From assembly GCA_007844125.1 (NCBI GenBank), contig CM017567.1, forward strand, positions 35,672,957-35,736,956: 64,000 nucleotides of DNA. The letters run 5' to 3'. Shown in pieces: positions 11,758 through 21,688 of the stretch; within the stretch, counting starts at the first letter, position 1, and each line of letters starts with the position of its first letter. Origin of the DNA: Sinonovacula constricta (lineage: Eukaryota > Mollusca > Bivalvia > Cardiida > Solecurtidae). Below the pieces are notes generated by a model. The model worked only from the letters and a program-made list of their open reading frames with translations. It did not search any database and was not told the DNA's origin. The position numbers and the translations under genes were made by a program.

Positions 11758-13529
11758 CTTTATACCCGTTTTGTACGATATTATGTAAAATTTGGTTGTT
11801 GCCACGATTTTTGCATCCATAGTTAAAGATGCTCGTATTAATTAAAAGCGTTCATCGATAAGCGACATATAGTATGAAGTCAAGTACATGTTCATTCTAA
11901 ATCATCACCAAGCGTCTGCTTACTACCTACTGCTCTAATACTTACTTACGATTGGTTTCATTTTCAAACTGATAAAAAAAAAAATGCATTATTTGTCCCA
12001 GATTTTTTCGTACCAAATAAAAAAAATCAGTTTCTGATATATAAATTGTTTGGGTCGCACCGATTTTTTAGGGTTGGTTGTGGATGGGGAAACAAACAAT
12101 ACTTTAGGCCTACTAGCCCCTTCTACCACTAGCACAAAATCTAATACCCCTCCTACTACCGTTACATCTACTTCTACCCCTTTATCTACCACCTGCAGTG
12201 TTCTGCCAAAGATTTTGAAACTACGGGACAATGTCCCATCAAGGATAAAAAGTAGAGGACTTTTTCAAAATCAAGGGGACAAAGAAAAAAAAGCCTCTAA
12301 GCAAAGGATCCTGTTCCTTAGCCCTGAACAAGGTCACATTCCAGTGATAAATTTTTAATTAAACTTTTGAACAATTAAACTGAAACAAACTTTCAGTCAA
12401 TGGTTTATTGCAACAATAGCTTAAAATTGTTCTAGGGTATTTTTGCGATCGGAAAAGCAATTTTGTACGCAAAGGATCAGCAACAAACCATGGCGTTGTA
12501 TCAATCAATACCAGTGGCCGATAACTACGATCCCGCATTGACTGCTTACAAGCAAGCAAGTCAAGATTGATGTTACAACACTAATAGCCTGCTGCTTCCC
12601 AGCTGAATACACTACTTGTAACTTTTGTCCCCTGCAAATTCGTATGCAACATGCAACGCATAGGAAGCAATTTGTATGCAACATTTTTAATTTCACCAAC
12701 ACTACATCTACTTCTACTGCATCTGGCATCCAAATGCAAAATTGCAGTATTTTTCTGGATTATTTTAGTCCCTTTTACCCAAAGTTCTAAACAACAACAA
12801 CTGAGACTGGTTATGGTGCAGACAGTGATTAATCATCAGGAACAAATGTTGTTCATTTAAAAGATATGACAATAAAAGTGCACAGTCCAATAACATAAGC
12901 ACTTGGTTACATTGACCAACTGACATACATTTTCTCGGCTATATTTCTTCAGAAATGGCCTAATCACACAATTTTTATAGACTTTGTAGAGATAATCAAG
13001 GGTATCTAATTCTAAGGCTCCCTGATTGTCCTATACTTATCCGCCCATAGTTAAAGTCACTTGGGCCCCCTGCTGCTAGCCAGACCCTCCAAGGCCATCT
13101 TGCTCGTGTACAACATCCACTGTGTGTATAGCATTCGCTCTCACCTCCTCAAGTGATGAGCTTTATCGGCACTCCTCGGCGCTGATGCAGACAGCATTAG
13201 CCGAGGTGTTACGATTGTCTGTCACCTTGCATCCCAATCAAGGTACATCAGGTTTTTTTTAAGGAACAAGGGAAAATGCTGGACGCTGGTCTACAGGGGA
13301 AAAATCGTGCAAAAAATACAAAATTGGGAAAATCAGTACATTTTACATTTCTTTAGTTTATATTACTTTAACTTTCATTTACAAGTCTATTTTCTATGAA
13401 GAAGTCTATTAGGGTTAGGGTAAGCTTAAAGAGGCATGTCTCTTTGATTCCTGCAGCTTTTTCCAGTGTAATGTACAGTAGTACGCCAGTGTTTAAGGTT
13501 ACGCTAGTCAGGTTAAGGGGTTGTTTATC
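11758..13529. other. Intergenic sequence with Thr/Ser-coding low-complexity patches; no gene supported
   Basis: Near 12105-12195 and again near 12695-12725 the plus strand has ACC/TCT-rich patches (one frame reads STTSTKSNTPPTTVTSTSTP), compositionally like 10090-10370. The 102-codon frame at 12050-12358 contains the first patch, but its remainder (SRGLFQNQGDKEKKASKQ) gives no family. Positions 13000-13250 are relatively GC-rich and unrecognised. Confidence 0.4.
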
Positions 13530-13740
13530 GTAGTAGTCATGACGTATTTTGCATGACGTATTTGCATGATGTATTTCGCATGACGTAGCATTCGTGTAAC
13601 TGCTCTAGAAAGAAAAGGATCATGCTAGAAAGTTCATTTGTTTATTTTTTAACTGGGTTTCGTGAATGTTCTGGGTTTCTTGAATGTTGTAGAGACTTCT
13701 GCGTTCAAGAAATTCTTTGGGTCTATATAAGGGCTTGTAA
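13530..13740 (+). promoter_or_regulatory. Promoter-like block: four CRE-like sites, heat-shock-element-like cluster, TATA box
   Basis: Seen: four tandem near-copies of CATGACGTATTT(TG), the third mutated to CATGATGT, at 13538-13588. Inverted GAA/TTC pentamers follow at about 13665-13712 (GAATGTTC, TTCTTGAATGTT, TTCAAGAAATTC), then TATATAAG at 13724-13731. The order upstream sites / HSE / TATA is that of a stress-inducible pol II promoter. No open reading frame follows within about 1.5 kb, so it may drive a non-coding RNA, belong to a dead gene, or be the U3 of a solo LTR. I could not define LTR ends or a target duplication. Confidence 0.4.
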
Positions 13741-14690
13741 GCCAATTTAAGTTGGAAGTTTGGATATAAAGTTTGGACATAGAGTTTGGACATAGAGTTT
13801 GAAAATACTTGCAGCTTCTATATTAAATCTTTCTGTGTTGGAACTTATGTGGTCTAATAATATTCTACAGTGATATAAATATTAAAGTGTTGGATTTGAA
13901 ATTAAATTAATTACATTTGTGTATTGTTCTAACTTTGGATTATTTCAATTGTGCTTCGGCAGGTGGTTTCTTGCTGTTATTATATTTATCTGTAGAAGCA
14001 TTCCCTTTATGGTCGTGATCAATGTAGAATAATAAGTTGGTTGTATTTCCTGAAGAAAAAAAAAAGAAACTAAATTTGCAGTTTTAGTATTTAACATTTT
14101 AAGTTACTTCAAGACTTCTGGAGTTCTTCTCAATATTTTTTAATTATTAATAAAAAATATTTTTAAACAATATGTGGCTGCAGGTTGGGATTAATAAAAG
14201 ATCAGTATTTTATTAAAAAATTCTTTAAGGTACAAATTTGTATAAATATTAAAATTACATGAAATAGGTACGAGTGTGACTGAATATAATAAGGATTTCA
14301 AGAAAAGATTCCTGTATATGCGGCCTACGCCCTAGCCGATATCAGATACGGTTACAAATTACAATAACTGCAGCCTGTGGGCTAGTTGATTAGGTGCATG
14401 TTCAAACCAACTATTCAAAATAAGTATTCAAATTTAGACTAATTACCTTAATGATAAAATTTCTTATAGTTTTTACTAATTTGCATTCAAACTTTATCTA
14501 TGGTATGACTAAACAGCAAATAGTCACAAATAGTCACATATTTTTTCCTTTATTAGCGTAAGGCCTTTTTACAAAGTTTGCAGATGGCCTTTTCCATATC
14601 TAAATTCGCTTTGATCGGCGGTCCATCCCTAGCTTTAATGTTGATTGTAGTGTAATGGTTCACTTTTTAGACAGGTGAAGACATGTAGCT
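13741..14690. other. AT-rich sequence downstream of promoter-like block; no gene supported
   Basis: Three near repeats of 'AGTTTGGA(C/T)ATA' occur at 13755-13800. A weak AT-rich polyadenylation-like stretch (TATTAAATC) follows near 13821-13829. No substantial open frame is seen. Confidence 0.35.
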
Positions 14691-14750
14691 TTTTGCTAGA
14701 TCTGTTCAGATTTATAGCTTAAACTATAAATCTAAACAGATCTAGTAAAA
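14691..14750. repeat. Short inverted repeat (hairpin)
   Basis: The arm TAGATCTGTTCAGATTTATA(G) at 14697-14717 pairs with 14724-14744 (CTATAAATCTAAACAGATCT(A)) with one mismatch across a 6-nt loop. The pairing extends imperfectly outward over TTTTGC/GTAAAA. It may be a MITE remnant or a cruciform-forming site. Confidence 0.7.
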
Positions 14751-15399
14751 TGTCTATGATCATTATAAAAAGATTAAAAATACTGTTTTACTAATAGAAA
14801 TAAGCAATATAGCCAATTTAACGTGCATTCACAAAAATCTCCCTCCCTGGCACCCCAATCTTCCTCTCTGGGAGCCTAAGTCTCCCTATTTGGGACCAAG
14901 GGAATATCACATACATGTCTGTTTATGAAGATGTTTAATGAAAATATTTTTGGGTCAAACTTTCAGATAGTACCTTTAAAACGGGCTTAGAATTTCGAAT
15001 GTTCACAGATACTGTATGCTTGTTCCCGTTTAGGATAGATAAAAAAACATTCAATTGAATTTAATTGACAGTCCAGGAATGACAACTTTTTTGCATTTGC
15101 GCATGCGCAGACATTCACAGTAAATCCGTGCATTGTTCCGAAAGTTGAAAGATTTTTTTAAATAATTAATCAATTATTGAAAGTCAGGAATAGGCCCAAC
15201 AACAAGAAAGTTCGCATGATAAACAAAATACAATATTTACCTTATATATGGCTGGAAACTTAATTAAATCCATAACAATCAATAAATATGTACTACCAAT
15301 TTCCACAAACATTTCTTGCCTCCCTACTTCCGGAACGAAATTCAACACCCGTTTCGTCTCACACCATCATATATAATACATCATATATATTAACATATT
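14751..15399. other. AT-rich intergenic sequence, no gene supported
   Basis: Near 14838-14915 there are three near-repeats of 'TCTCCCTCCCTGGCACC', 'CTTCCTCTCTGGGAGCC' and 'TCTCCCTATTTGGGACC'. I see nothing else I can name. Confidence 0.35.
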
Positions 15400-15681
15400 T
15401 TAGGAACTTTTTGAAATTAATATTTTAGATCTGTGATAGTGCTTAGATATTTTACTGTATAGTTTTTGTACATAATAGTTATCTAATATCTGTGACAAAA
15501 CAATCTGCTTAGTTTTAATAAATAACTGTGAATTCATATCTATAATAAAATCATTTAGATTTTTATTATATGCTTTTATCTTATTCATAATATATTTTAA
15601 TTTTCCCAGAGTTTTACCAATATTACTATCATTATATAATCTATTTTGACCACAAATTAATAGACAATAACAAGAGTCCAA
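15400..15681 (-). CDS. Uncharacterised 93-codon open frame
   Basis: The translation is Lys/Asn/Ile/Tyr-rich (KLKYIMNKIKAYNKNLNDFI) without a recognisable domain, signal peptide or membrane segment. It starts at ATG and has no visible splice sites or polyadenylation context. The AT-rich codon use follows local composition, so it could be chance. It is listed because the residue mix is more protein-like than other small frames in this region. Confidence 0.15.
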   Translation of the reverse strand: MDSCYCLLICGQNRLYNDSNIGKTLGKLKYIMNKIKAYNKNLNDFIIDMNSQLFIKTKQIVLSQILDNYYVQKLYSKISKHYHRSKILISKSS

Positions 15682-15769
15682 TCAAAAGACCATCATGTCT
15701 TTCCCTCCACACCCCATACATCTTAAACAGTAAAAGAATAAGTCATAGTTAATCTCCATTCTTCATGAC

Positions 15770-15885
15770 AACGGTCAGTTTATAAGAACATGACGCCGCA
15801 AGACGCACGTCACACAACAGACGACGGACGAAGGGTATCAGAAATGTTCACATCGAGCACGTTTTGCTCATGTGAGCTAAAACGC
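15770..15885. repeat. Tail of the bivalve-type dispersed repeat
   Basis: It contains CAGACGACGGACGAAGGG followed by TCGAGCACGTTTTGCTCATG and TGAGCTAA. The short inverted GAGC...GCTC and the GACGGACGA stretch resemble the tail seen at 765-841. Confidence 0.5.
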
Positions 15886-15929
15886 ATTTTACCTAATTTT
15901 AATTTTTAAATGACCAAAATGGCATAGAT

Positions 15930-17115
15930 AATAGTCTTTCTCAAAGACCAAAAGTCTCGTGTCAAGTTTGGGGTTTGAACCCAGGGCTCACGGATTAAAA
16001 GCGCATTAGGCCTACTTCAACCATTAAACCATGGACGCTATTAGTAAAGTATGAACCTCAGCATTTCCTTCAGAAAGTCATCAGTGAACATACATAAATT
16101 TATATCATAACATTTTGTGTCAATGAAAATGAAGTGTTGCTTTAACGAAGGTTTTATTTAGGAATGCATTTATTGCGACATTCGCTTTGTTATATTTAGG
16201 GCTGCCGCAGACTCTGAACGGTAATTACAGTCTCTAATGCAATATCCATTTTAATATTTTGTCTTTTCTAAACAGGTTAACTTACTTTTGACAAGTTTAC
16301 ATGATAATAATTTAAACAACTAATTAAAAAACACACACGAAACAATGCAGATGATGAAAATATACAAATAGGCCTATAAACAAATTTACAACAACAACAT
16401 GCTTACCATGAACGAAACTCAACAATAAAACTATACAAACAATACTAATTTACTGTTTATACTTCTTAAATGAAAAATACCAGGGTGTGCATCAAAAATG
16501 ACATCTGTAGGTAAAAAAGTACATGCGAAATTTAAAAAAGCACACAACCTGGGCAAAAGTAAATCGTACACACTACGCCCCTGGCTTGTAATGAATGCAC
16601 ATATATGGTCTGTATGCATGGTTAATAATGCAAAAAACAAACATTTATCTTCATAGAATAATAATTTGAAATTGAAAATATAAACTTATTTAATTTTTAT
16701 GGTCGCTCAACTTATTACCATCTAGTATGTTGGCTATGGGCAATAAACGAACAGGTGGGTAACATTTAAGTATCGAAGCATTAATTTAGAATCAATTAGA
16801 TTTAATTACCGTAATTAGGTTGGGATTGAAATGTAGTGTTTTAATTGCTTAATTTTTAAGTTGTTACTTACGGCTATCATTAACTGATGGTGTTTATAAC
16901 CATTTTACTCATACATATAAATGTGATCTTGAGTTGTTTACCTAGCGTATTCTATGTTAATCTGCCATAGATTCCGAAAATTCATATAACTGCTATTTTC
17001 GGCTTTTTTTAATTATGTTTTAAAATGAATGCAAAAGTTTTACTCAAAAGTGGTCTCTATCATTTATTCGGCGGGAAATTTGAATTAACCAATACGGGAG
17101 CCAGAATGATGTACT
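15930..17115 (-). repeat. Inverted, diverged, gene-less remnant of the array unit
   Basis: Read on the minus strand, 17110-16700 matches the unit segment at about 29615-30090 (GCTCCCGTATTGG.TAATTC, TTCCCGCCGAA, then an ATTC(C)GGAATCTATGGCA-like stretch). It is followed at 16200-15930 by the segment that in the array lies just after the TG tract (24240-24500): AATATAACAAAGCGAA, ATGCATTCCTAAA, TTCTGAAGGAAATGC, CCTGGGTTCAAACC, CACGAGAC. The order fits a unit whose gene and TG tract were deleted. The tRNA-like head (A-box near 16035, B-box near 15975 on minus) is more complete here than in the array. Confidence 0.65.
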
Positions 17116-17689
17116 TTAAAGTTGTATTAGAGCTTTGAGATTTTTATGAGAAATTTGAAAAGAAAATGTTGTCAGGGACGTGGCTTGACATGGAATGGTG
17201 TGTTTGCAAGGCCGCTGGCAAAGAGCCGCGGGGGTGCCTCGCCTAAAAATTGTGTGTTTCTAGAATTTCATTGGTGGCTTCTGGGTAGGTTCGATATCAA
17301 GATAATTCTAGTTTTTAAGTTAAATGTTATGTAACAGGCATTTAGTGATAAAACAAGCGTTAAGTTGTATGTAATCGTTGCAGACTTCTTATTTTGAACA
17401 AAGAAGCTATTCAAACACAATCTGAAATTTTCTGGTTATGACCATGTATGTAAAATTCGATCCATGCTATTTGTCTATACAGGAAATCAATCCCTTTATG
17501 CAGACGTATTTTTAACAACGTGACTCAAAGCAATGTCAAGATATGAAAAACAGAAGATTGCATTTCAGCCAGTTTGAGAAATCGCAACAGACTTATGGTT
17601 TCGAGTGGAATAAGTCGAATTGATTGTTTGTTTGTTTGTTTTTGAAAAACATTGCAGCGATTATTTATGATCAATATAGCAACGTCCAG
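17116..17689. other. Intergenic sequence, no gene supported
   Basis: Two small open frames (62 and 103 codons on opposite strands) show no domain features. Confidence 0.35.
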
Positions 17690-17805
17690 CTTTTTGGTGG
17701 AGGAAGACCCCAAACACATGACTGGGCAGAACCACCAGAGCACCACAAAGCGGTTGGAAGACCTACTCACATTGAATCCTTCGCCCCGAACGAAATCGAA
17801 TTCAT
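17640..17805 (+). repeat. Dispersed repeat shared with array units
   Basis: TTGGTGGAGGAAGACCCCAA...GCAGAACCACCAGAGC at 17693-17742 parallels the unit segments at 27820, 45115, 51375 and 62270 ('GGTGGA.GAAGACACAGCCTG'). The left context (GCAGCG..TATTTATGATCA..AGCAAC) is shared too. The translated frame FGGGRPQT...EPPEH recurs in a weaker form near 3430-3520 on the minus strand. Confidence 0.55.
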
Positions 17806-17825
17806 ATAAATCAATAGGAAAACCC

Positions 17826-18565
17826 AAAACTAACACCAGACTCGTGTGCAGGGTGCCTGGTTAAGCCTAAGAACAAACATTGAGCCATCTGTCTAACAAA
17901 AACAAATTCAGTCAAAAATGTGAAAAAGCGGATGAAAACGTCTGATTTTGAGCCGATTTTGGATGACATCCTCTTTGCTATAAACCTTAGCCAAAACTAT
18001 GTCAAGGATTTTTTTTGGGGGGGGGGATGCAAAACAAGAATCTGACATCCGTTTTTCGAAATCACTTACCGTTTTTGAGATCTAGTGGTCGGGAAAATGA
18101 GCACGTGCGCATCTTTTAAAAAACGGCATGTACGCCGATGCGCTAAGAGACAGCCCCAAACTAACTCCGGGTTCGTGTTAATCGTGCCTAGTTTAGCCTA
18201 GGAACATAAATTGTGCCATCGGTCTAACGGCTGAAAACGTCCGATTTTGGGCCGATTATGGGTGAAATCCACTTTGCTCCAAAACTTAGCCAAAGCTATG
18301 TCACCAGGGGTATTTTGGGATGCAAAGCAAAACTCCGGCATCCGTTTTTTGAAATCTCTTTCTGTTTTGGAAATCTAGGGGTCGGCAAAATGCGCATGTA
18401 CCTGTTAAAATACGGCCTGTACGCGGACACGCTAAGAAATAGTCGAAAACTAACACCAGATTCGTGTTCAGCGTGCGTGGCTTAGCCTAGGAACATAAAT
18501 TGAGCCATCTGTTTACAAAAGATATTAACGGTGAAAAATGTGAAACAAGCACATGAAACGTTGGA
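17826..18565 (+). repeat. Tandem repeat, about 2.3 units of 289-330 bp, immediately left of the array
   Basis: The landmark 'TAAC(A/T)CC.G(A/G).TCGTGT', then 'GCCTA(G)GAACA.A.ATTG.GCCATC', starts at about 17831, 18161 and 18450. The intervening 'CATCCGTTTTT.GAAATC' and 'AAAACGTC(T/C)GATTTTG(A/G)GCC' also repeat. A 75-codon frame (18258-18485) lies inside one unit and is not supported by the others. Confidence 0.75.
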
Positions 18566-18863
18566 TTTCTAGCTGATCTGTGGTGCGCCGGTGGTTCTAG
18601 CCAGACATTTGTTTATAGGAAGGGTGTGTGTAGTCCTTATAAACAAATTTAAATCATAAATGCGATGTCTATTAACATGTTTTTAAAAATAACTGAAACT
18701 TATTTTTTCATTTAAAAATATACATATTGCCATTTTTCTATCACATGTTCTAGTATTAAATGTGACCAAGAAGTTATTTGTTATTGTTACATATTTTCAA
18801 TCGTTTTATATATTTAAATATCGTTTATGTTAGTGTCTGGCTGTATCGCAATTTTGCCAGGAT

Positions 18864-19397
18864 TTAAAGTTGGTATCCGATAGTTGGATAAATAAATCAA
18901 AACTCTTGAACACATATCTGCAGTAATGGACTGATCCAGTTTTTACCGGAAGTACATATTTAATTGAAATTTGTGGGTTACCGATTGGCAATATGACATG
19001 TATGTGCATTCTACGAAGCAGAACCTATTCACAAGTTGCACAAGTTTACTTATTTCTGTGTCTTTCTGATAGACAATAAATAGCTTTTTTTCACCTGTGG
19101 ATGGTTATGTGGGTAAGTCATAACTGGGTCATTGTGCAATTTGTTTCCATCTTTTTGCGATTTACTTGAAATATAGAACAAACTTATTTAGTGGCGTCTT
19201 ACCTTTAAGTGTCATTTTCAGAAGAGCCATTTTGATCATAACTTATACTGTGTAACAATTGAGATAGAACTCAAAACCGTCTTTGTTTAGACTACAGTAG
19301 AAGTTTATGTAGAATTTATGCCCAGATTCCCCCAAAACAGGCATAATATGTTGTAAGAGGTATTGTATATAGGCGAACTGTCGGATACCACCTCTAA
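18864..19397 (+). mobile_element. TTAA-bounded MITE-like element (unit 1 variant)
   Basis: The left terminus is TTAAAGTTGGTATCCGATAG. The right terminus, as reverse complement, is TTAGAGGTGGTATCCGACAG. The internal sequence is unrelated to the other units' copies, so different cores share the termini. Transposase family not established; TTAA targets suggest a piggyBac-type origin. Confidence 0.5.
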
Positions 19398-19917
19398 TAG
19401 CATTTTAAATGGTAATTTATTTATCCAGTCTTATCGATTATACACAAATATTCACATGCATGTTAACATGGCGTCTTGAATAAGTTGTTCCATATTTTTA
19501 AATTTTAAAGATTTTAGCTGAAAAAGTTGATTTTTTCAATGGGATTACTGACATGTGTTGTAGGTGGGTCTGGGGTCGGCTTCCGGACATACACTTTTAT
19601 TTCTATAACGTTTCCTGAAAAAAAAAAAGATGTCTTAAGCAATGTACTGTAAGAGACTTATGGTAAACAACTTTATTATTCTCGCATAATACAGCTCTCA
19701 AGCTTGTTTACGTCTTTTGGCCCTTTTGCCGATTGACCGTTCCAAGGCGGTAACTGATGGTTTTTCTTTATGTGTTATGTCTCGTCTCTGTATTTTTGTC
19801 ACATTTGCGTTTACCTTGTTTGCCTTTGTCTACTGGTAGATAAAATTTAAATATCTGTGAAAATTTTGAAAGGACATTTTCTTATTTACCTATTTTGAAA
19901 CGTTTATTTTTTGTTAG
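19398..19917. other. Upstream flank of gene copy 1
   Basis: After the unit 1 element the sequence jumps directly to the pre-gene segment (CTTATGGTAAACAACTTTAT, CTCGCATAATACAGCTC). Copy 1 alone has about 170 extra bases (19711-19893) between that segment and the CRE cluster. No other gene is seen. Confidence 0.5.
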
Positions 19918-19993
19918 CATCAATGACGCCATCGGCACAACGTCACGACGTCAACGATGTCAAAGCGTCATGACGTTACGTTACGTTTCTATA
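19918..19993 (+). promoter_or_regulatory. CRE-like (TGACGT) cluster and TATA-like element, copy 1
   Basis: In about 70 bp there are ATGACGCC, ACGTCACGACGTCA, GATGTCA, GCGTCATGACGTTACG and ACGTTTC, several overlapping CRE half-sites in both directions, then CTATAG. The block is kept in all four gene copies although neighbouring bases carry indels. bZIP factors of the ATF/CREB/XBP1 type bind such sites; which factor acts here is unknown. It ends about 45 bp before the start codon. Confidence 0.6.
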
Positions 19994-20038
19994 GACACAC
20001 AAGATAAGCACAGGCATACAAGCAAGTCACTAATAAAG

Positions 20039-21688
20039 ATGAGCGCCAAAAGAAGGAGACAGAAGGCAGTGCCATGGAGACAGGGGCCCCAAACTGGGAT
20101 ACTCCTAAGGACTATCCGAGGGGAAACGTTCTATAACTATATGGTGAGTAGAAAATTGAAATATGTTAATTTCTGAAGCTGGCAACACAACAAAGTTTAA
20201 AACATGGCATATGATATGTAATTATATATATATAATAAAAACTATTAAAAAATATAATAATTATTATAAGGCAATATTAATTTTGATTATTTTATGCACT
20301 ATCTGTATGTATAAAATAAAAATGCTGGTCAAAACGTCAAGTCTGCTACGTGTAAATAAATAAAAATAAAATAAAAATATAATATAAAATAAGAAGTCGC
20401 ATATTAAATAGTTGTCAAATGTTAAATATCTTAATTTCTGAAGATAGCAAAAAAGATTATTAAACCGTGCTAATTAGTACAAAATAAATAATGATTATTT
20501 TTATTAGTTACAGAACGAAATTGATAAGTTGCCTGTTTAAAGTACCATACAAACAAACAGGCATAGGACTTAATTCATTTTTATACATTCCTAACGATAT
20601 GATGGGAATTAGTAAACAGTCCTTTAAAAAAAAGAGTGAAATGAAACGGAAAAAAAGAAAAATACAAGATTGCACACTTTAATGCTGAAAAACTACTTTT
20701 TTTTTATTTTAAGGATCCTCCAGTGATAAACCCATTCTCGATCCCATTGCAACTGAACCCAGACGCACCTGAGTTTACGCCTAGAGCAGTTAAGGCGGAA
20801 GAATTACGGAAAGCAGATTCCAAACGAGAAGTGCAACATATCATTGAGGGAATCTTGAAAGATGTTGCAGATATAGCAGAGCAAAACGAGAGAAAGAGGG
20901 CAATTGAGTTGCAGGAAGACGTCAAAGATATCCTCGAAGGTATTTTGAAAGATGTGGAAGATAAAGCAGAGCAAAAGGAGAGAAAGAGAGTAAATGAGTT
21001 GCAGGAAGACGTCAAAGATAACCTCGAAGGTATTTTGAAAGATGTGGAAGATAAAGCAGAGCAAAACGAGAGAAAGAGAGCAATTGAGTTGCAGGAAGAC
21101 GTTAAAGATATCCTCGAAGGCATTTTGAAAGATGTGGAAGATAAGGCAGAGCAAAACGAGAGAAAGAGAGCAAATGAGTTGCAGGAAGACGTCAAAGATA
21201 TCCTCGAAGGCATCTTAAAAGACGTAGAAGATATAGCAGAGCAAAACGAGAGAAAGAGAGCAAATGAGTTGCATGAAGACGTTAAAGATATCATCGAAGG
21301 CATCTTAAAAGACGTAGAAGATATAGCAGAGCAAAACGAGATGAAGAAGGCAATACAATTGCAGAAGGATATCAAGAAATATGTTGATGATCTGATTGAC
21401 AAAGCAGCAAGAATGGTGAAGGATATGGACGCTGGTGTGGTGGAAGGAGTGATTGTGGAGATGAAGAAATATGAAGTAGTGGTAGATGACACGGTGGAAG
21501 TTGGAGTGGATGAGCTGAAAGCCCCTGCGGTGGCGAAAAATGAAGTGATACTTGCAATCGAAGTGCAGCTGGACAACGGGAAGGAGGAGAACGCCTTAGA
21601 TAATGTTGAAGAAGAGGAGGAGAAGAATATTGGGTGCTTTAGTTGTATTTCCAACTGCCTCAGAAGAATTAAGAAGTTGTTTAAATAG
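20039..21688 (+). CDS. PAM2-repeat protein, copy 1 (two exons, 359 aa, 6 repeats)
   Basis: Exons are 20039-20143 (donor ATG|GTGAGT) and 20714-21688 (acceptor TTTTATTTTAAG|GAT), both phase 0. Residues 1-35 are a basic leader starting MSAKRRRQKAVPWRQ. Residues 49-60 are LNPDAPEFTPRA, a full match to the PAM2 consensus (L-N-x-x-A-x-E-F-x-P) bound by the MLLE domain of poly(A)-binding protein. Residues 73-252 are six 30-residue charged helical repeats (core DVKDILEGILKDVEDKAEQ). Then come an acidic linker, an EEEEE run, and a tail with Cys 343, 346 and 350 and a basic end RRIKKLFK. The start is chosen because upstream sequence in the same frame is broken by indels in copies 2 and 4. A downstream AATAAA lies at 21828. 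Inferred role: a PABP-binding scaffold, possibly membrane-tethered by Cys acylation. Family unknown. Confidence 0.75.
20144..20713 (+). other. Intron of copy 1, containing a conserved exon-like segment
   Basis: The intron runs GTGAGT...TTTTAAG. Inside, TTATTAGTTACAG|AACGAAATTGATAAG (exon-like segment from 20506) is preserved in all copies. In copy 1 its phase-0 reading NEIDKLPV ends at TAA after 8 codons. A frame that would restore a longer reading (KQTGIGLNSF...MGISKQSFKKK) continues out of phase. Confidence 0.5.

Noticed and set aside
19895..20038. Upstream extension of exon 1 (frame reading MTLRYVSIDTQ...)
   Set aside because: Indels of 5 nt in copy 2 and 4 nt in copy 4 break this frame while the MSAKRRRQ start and everything after it stay open. 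The stretch is better explained as promoter and 5' UTR.
20704..21654. Long antisense frames opposite exon 2 (316-421 codons in copies 1, 2, 3 and 4, Ser/Phe-rich)
   Set aside because: The 90-bp repeat has no stop codon in the complementary frames, so openness is inherited with every repeat. No start context, splice signals or promoter supports them, and the sense frame carries the PAM2 motif and conserved splice sites.
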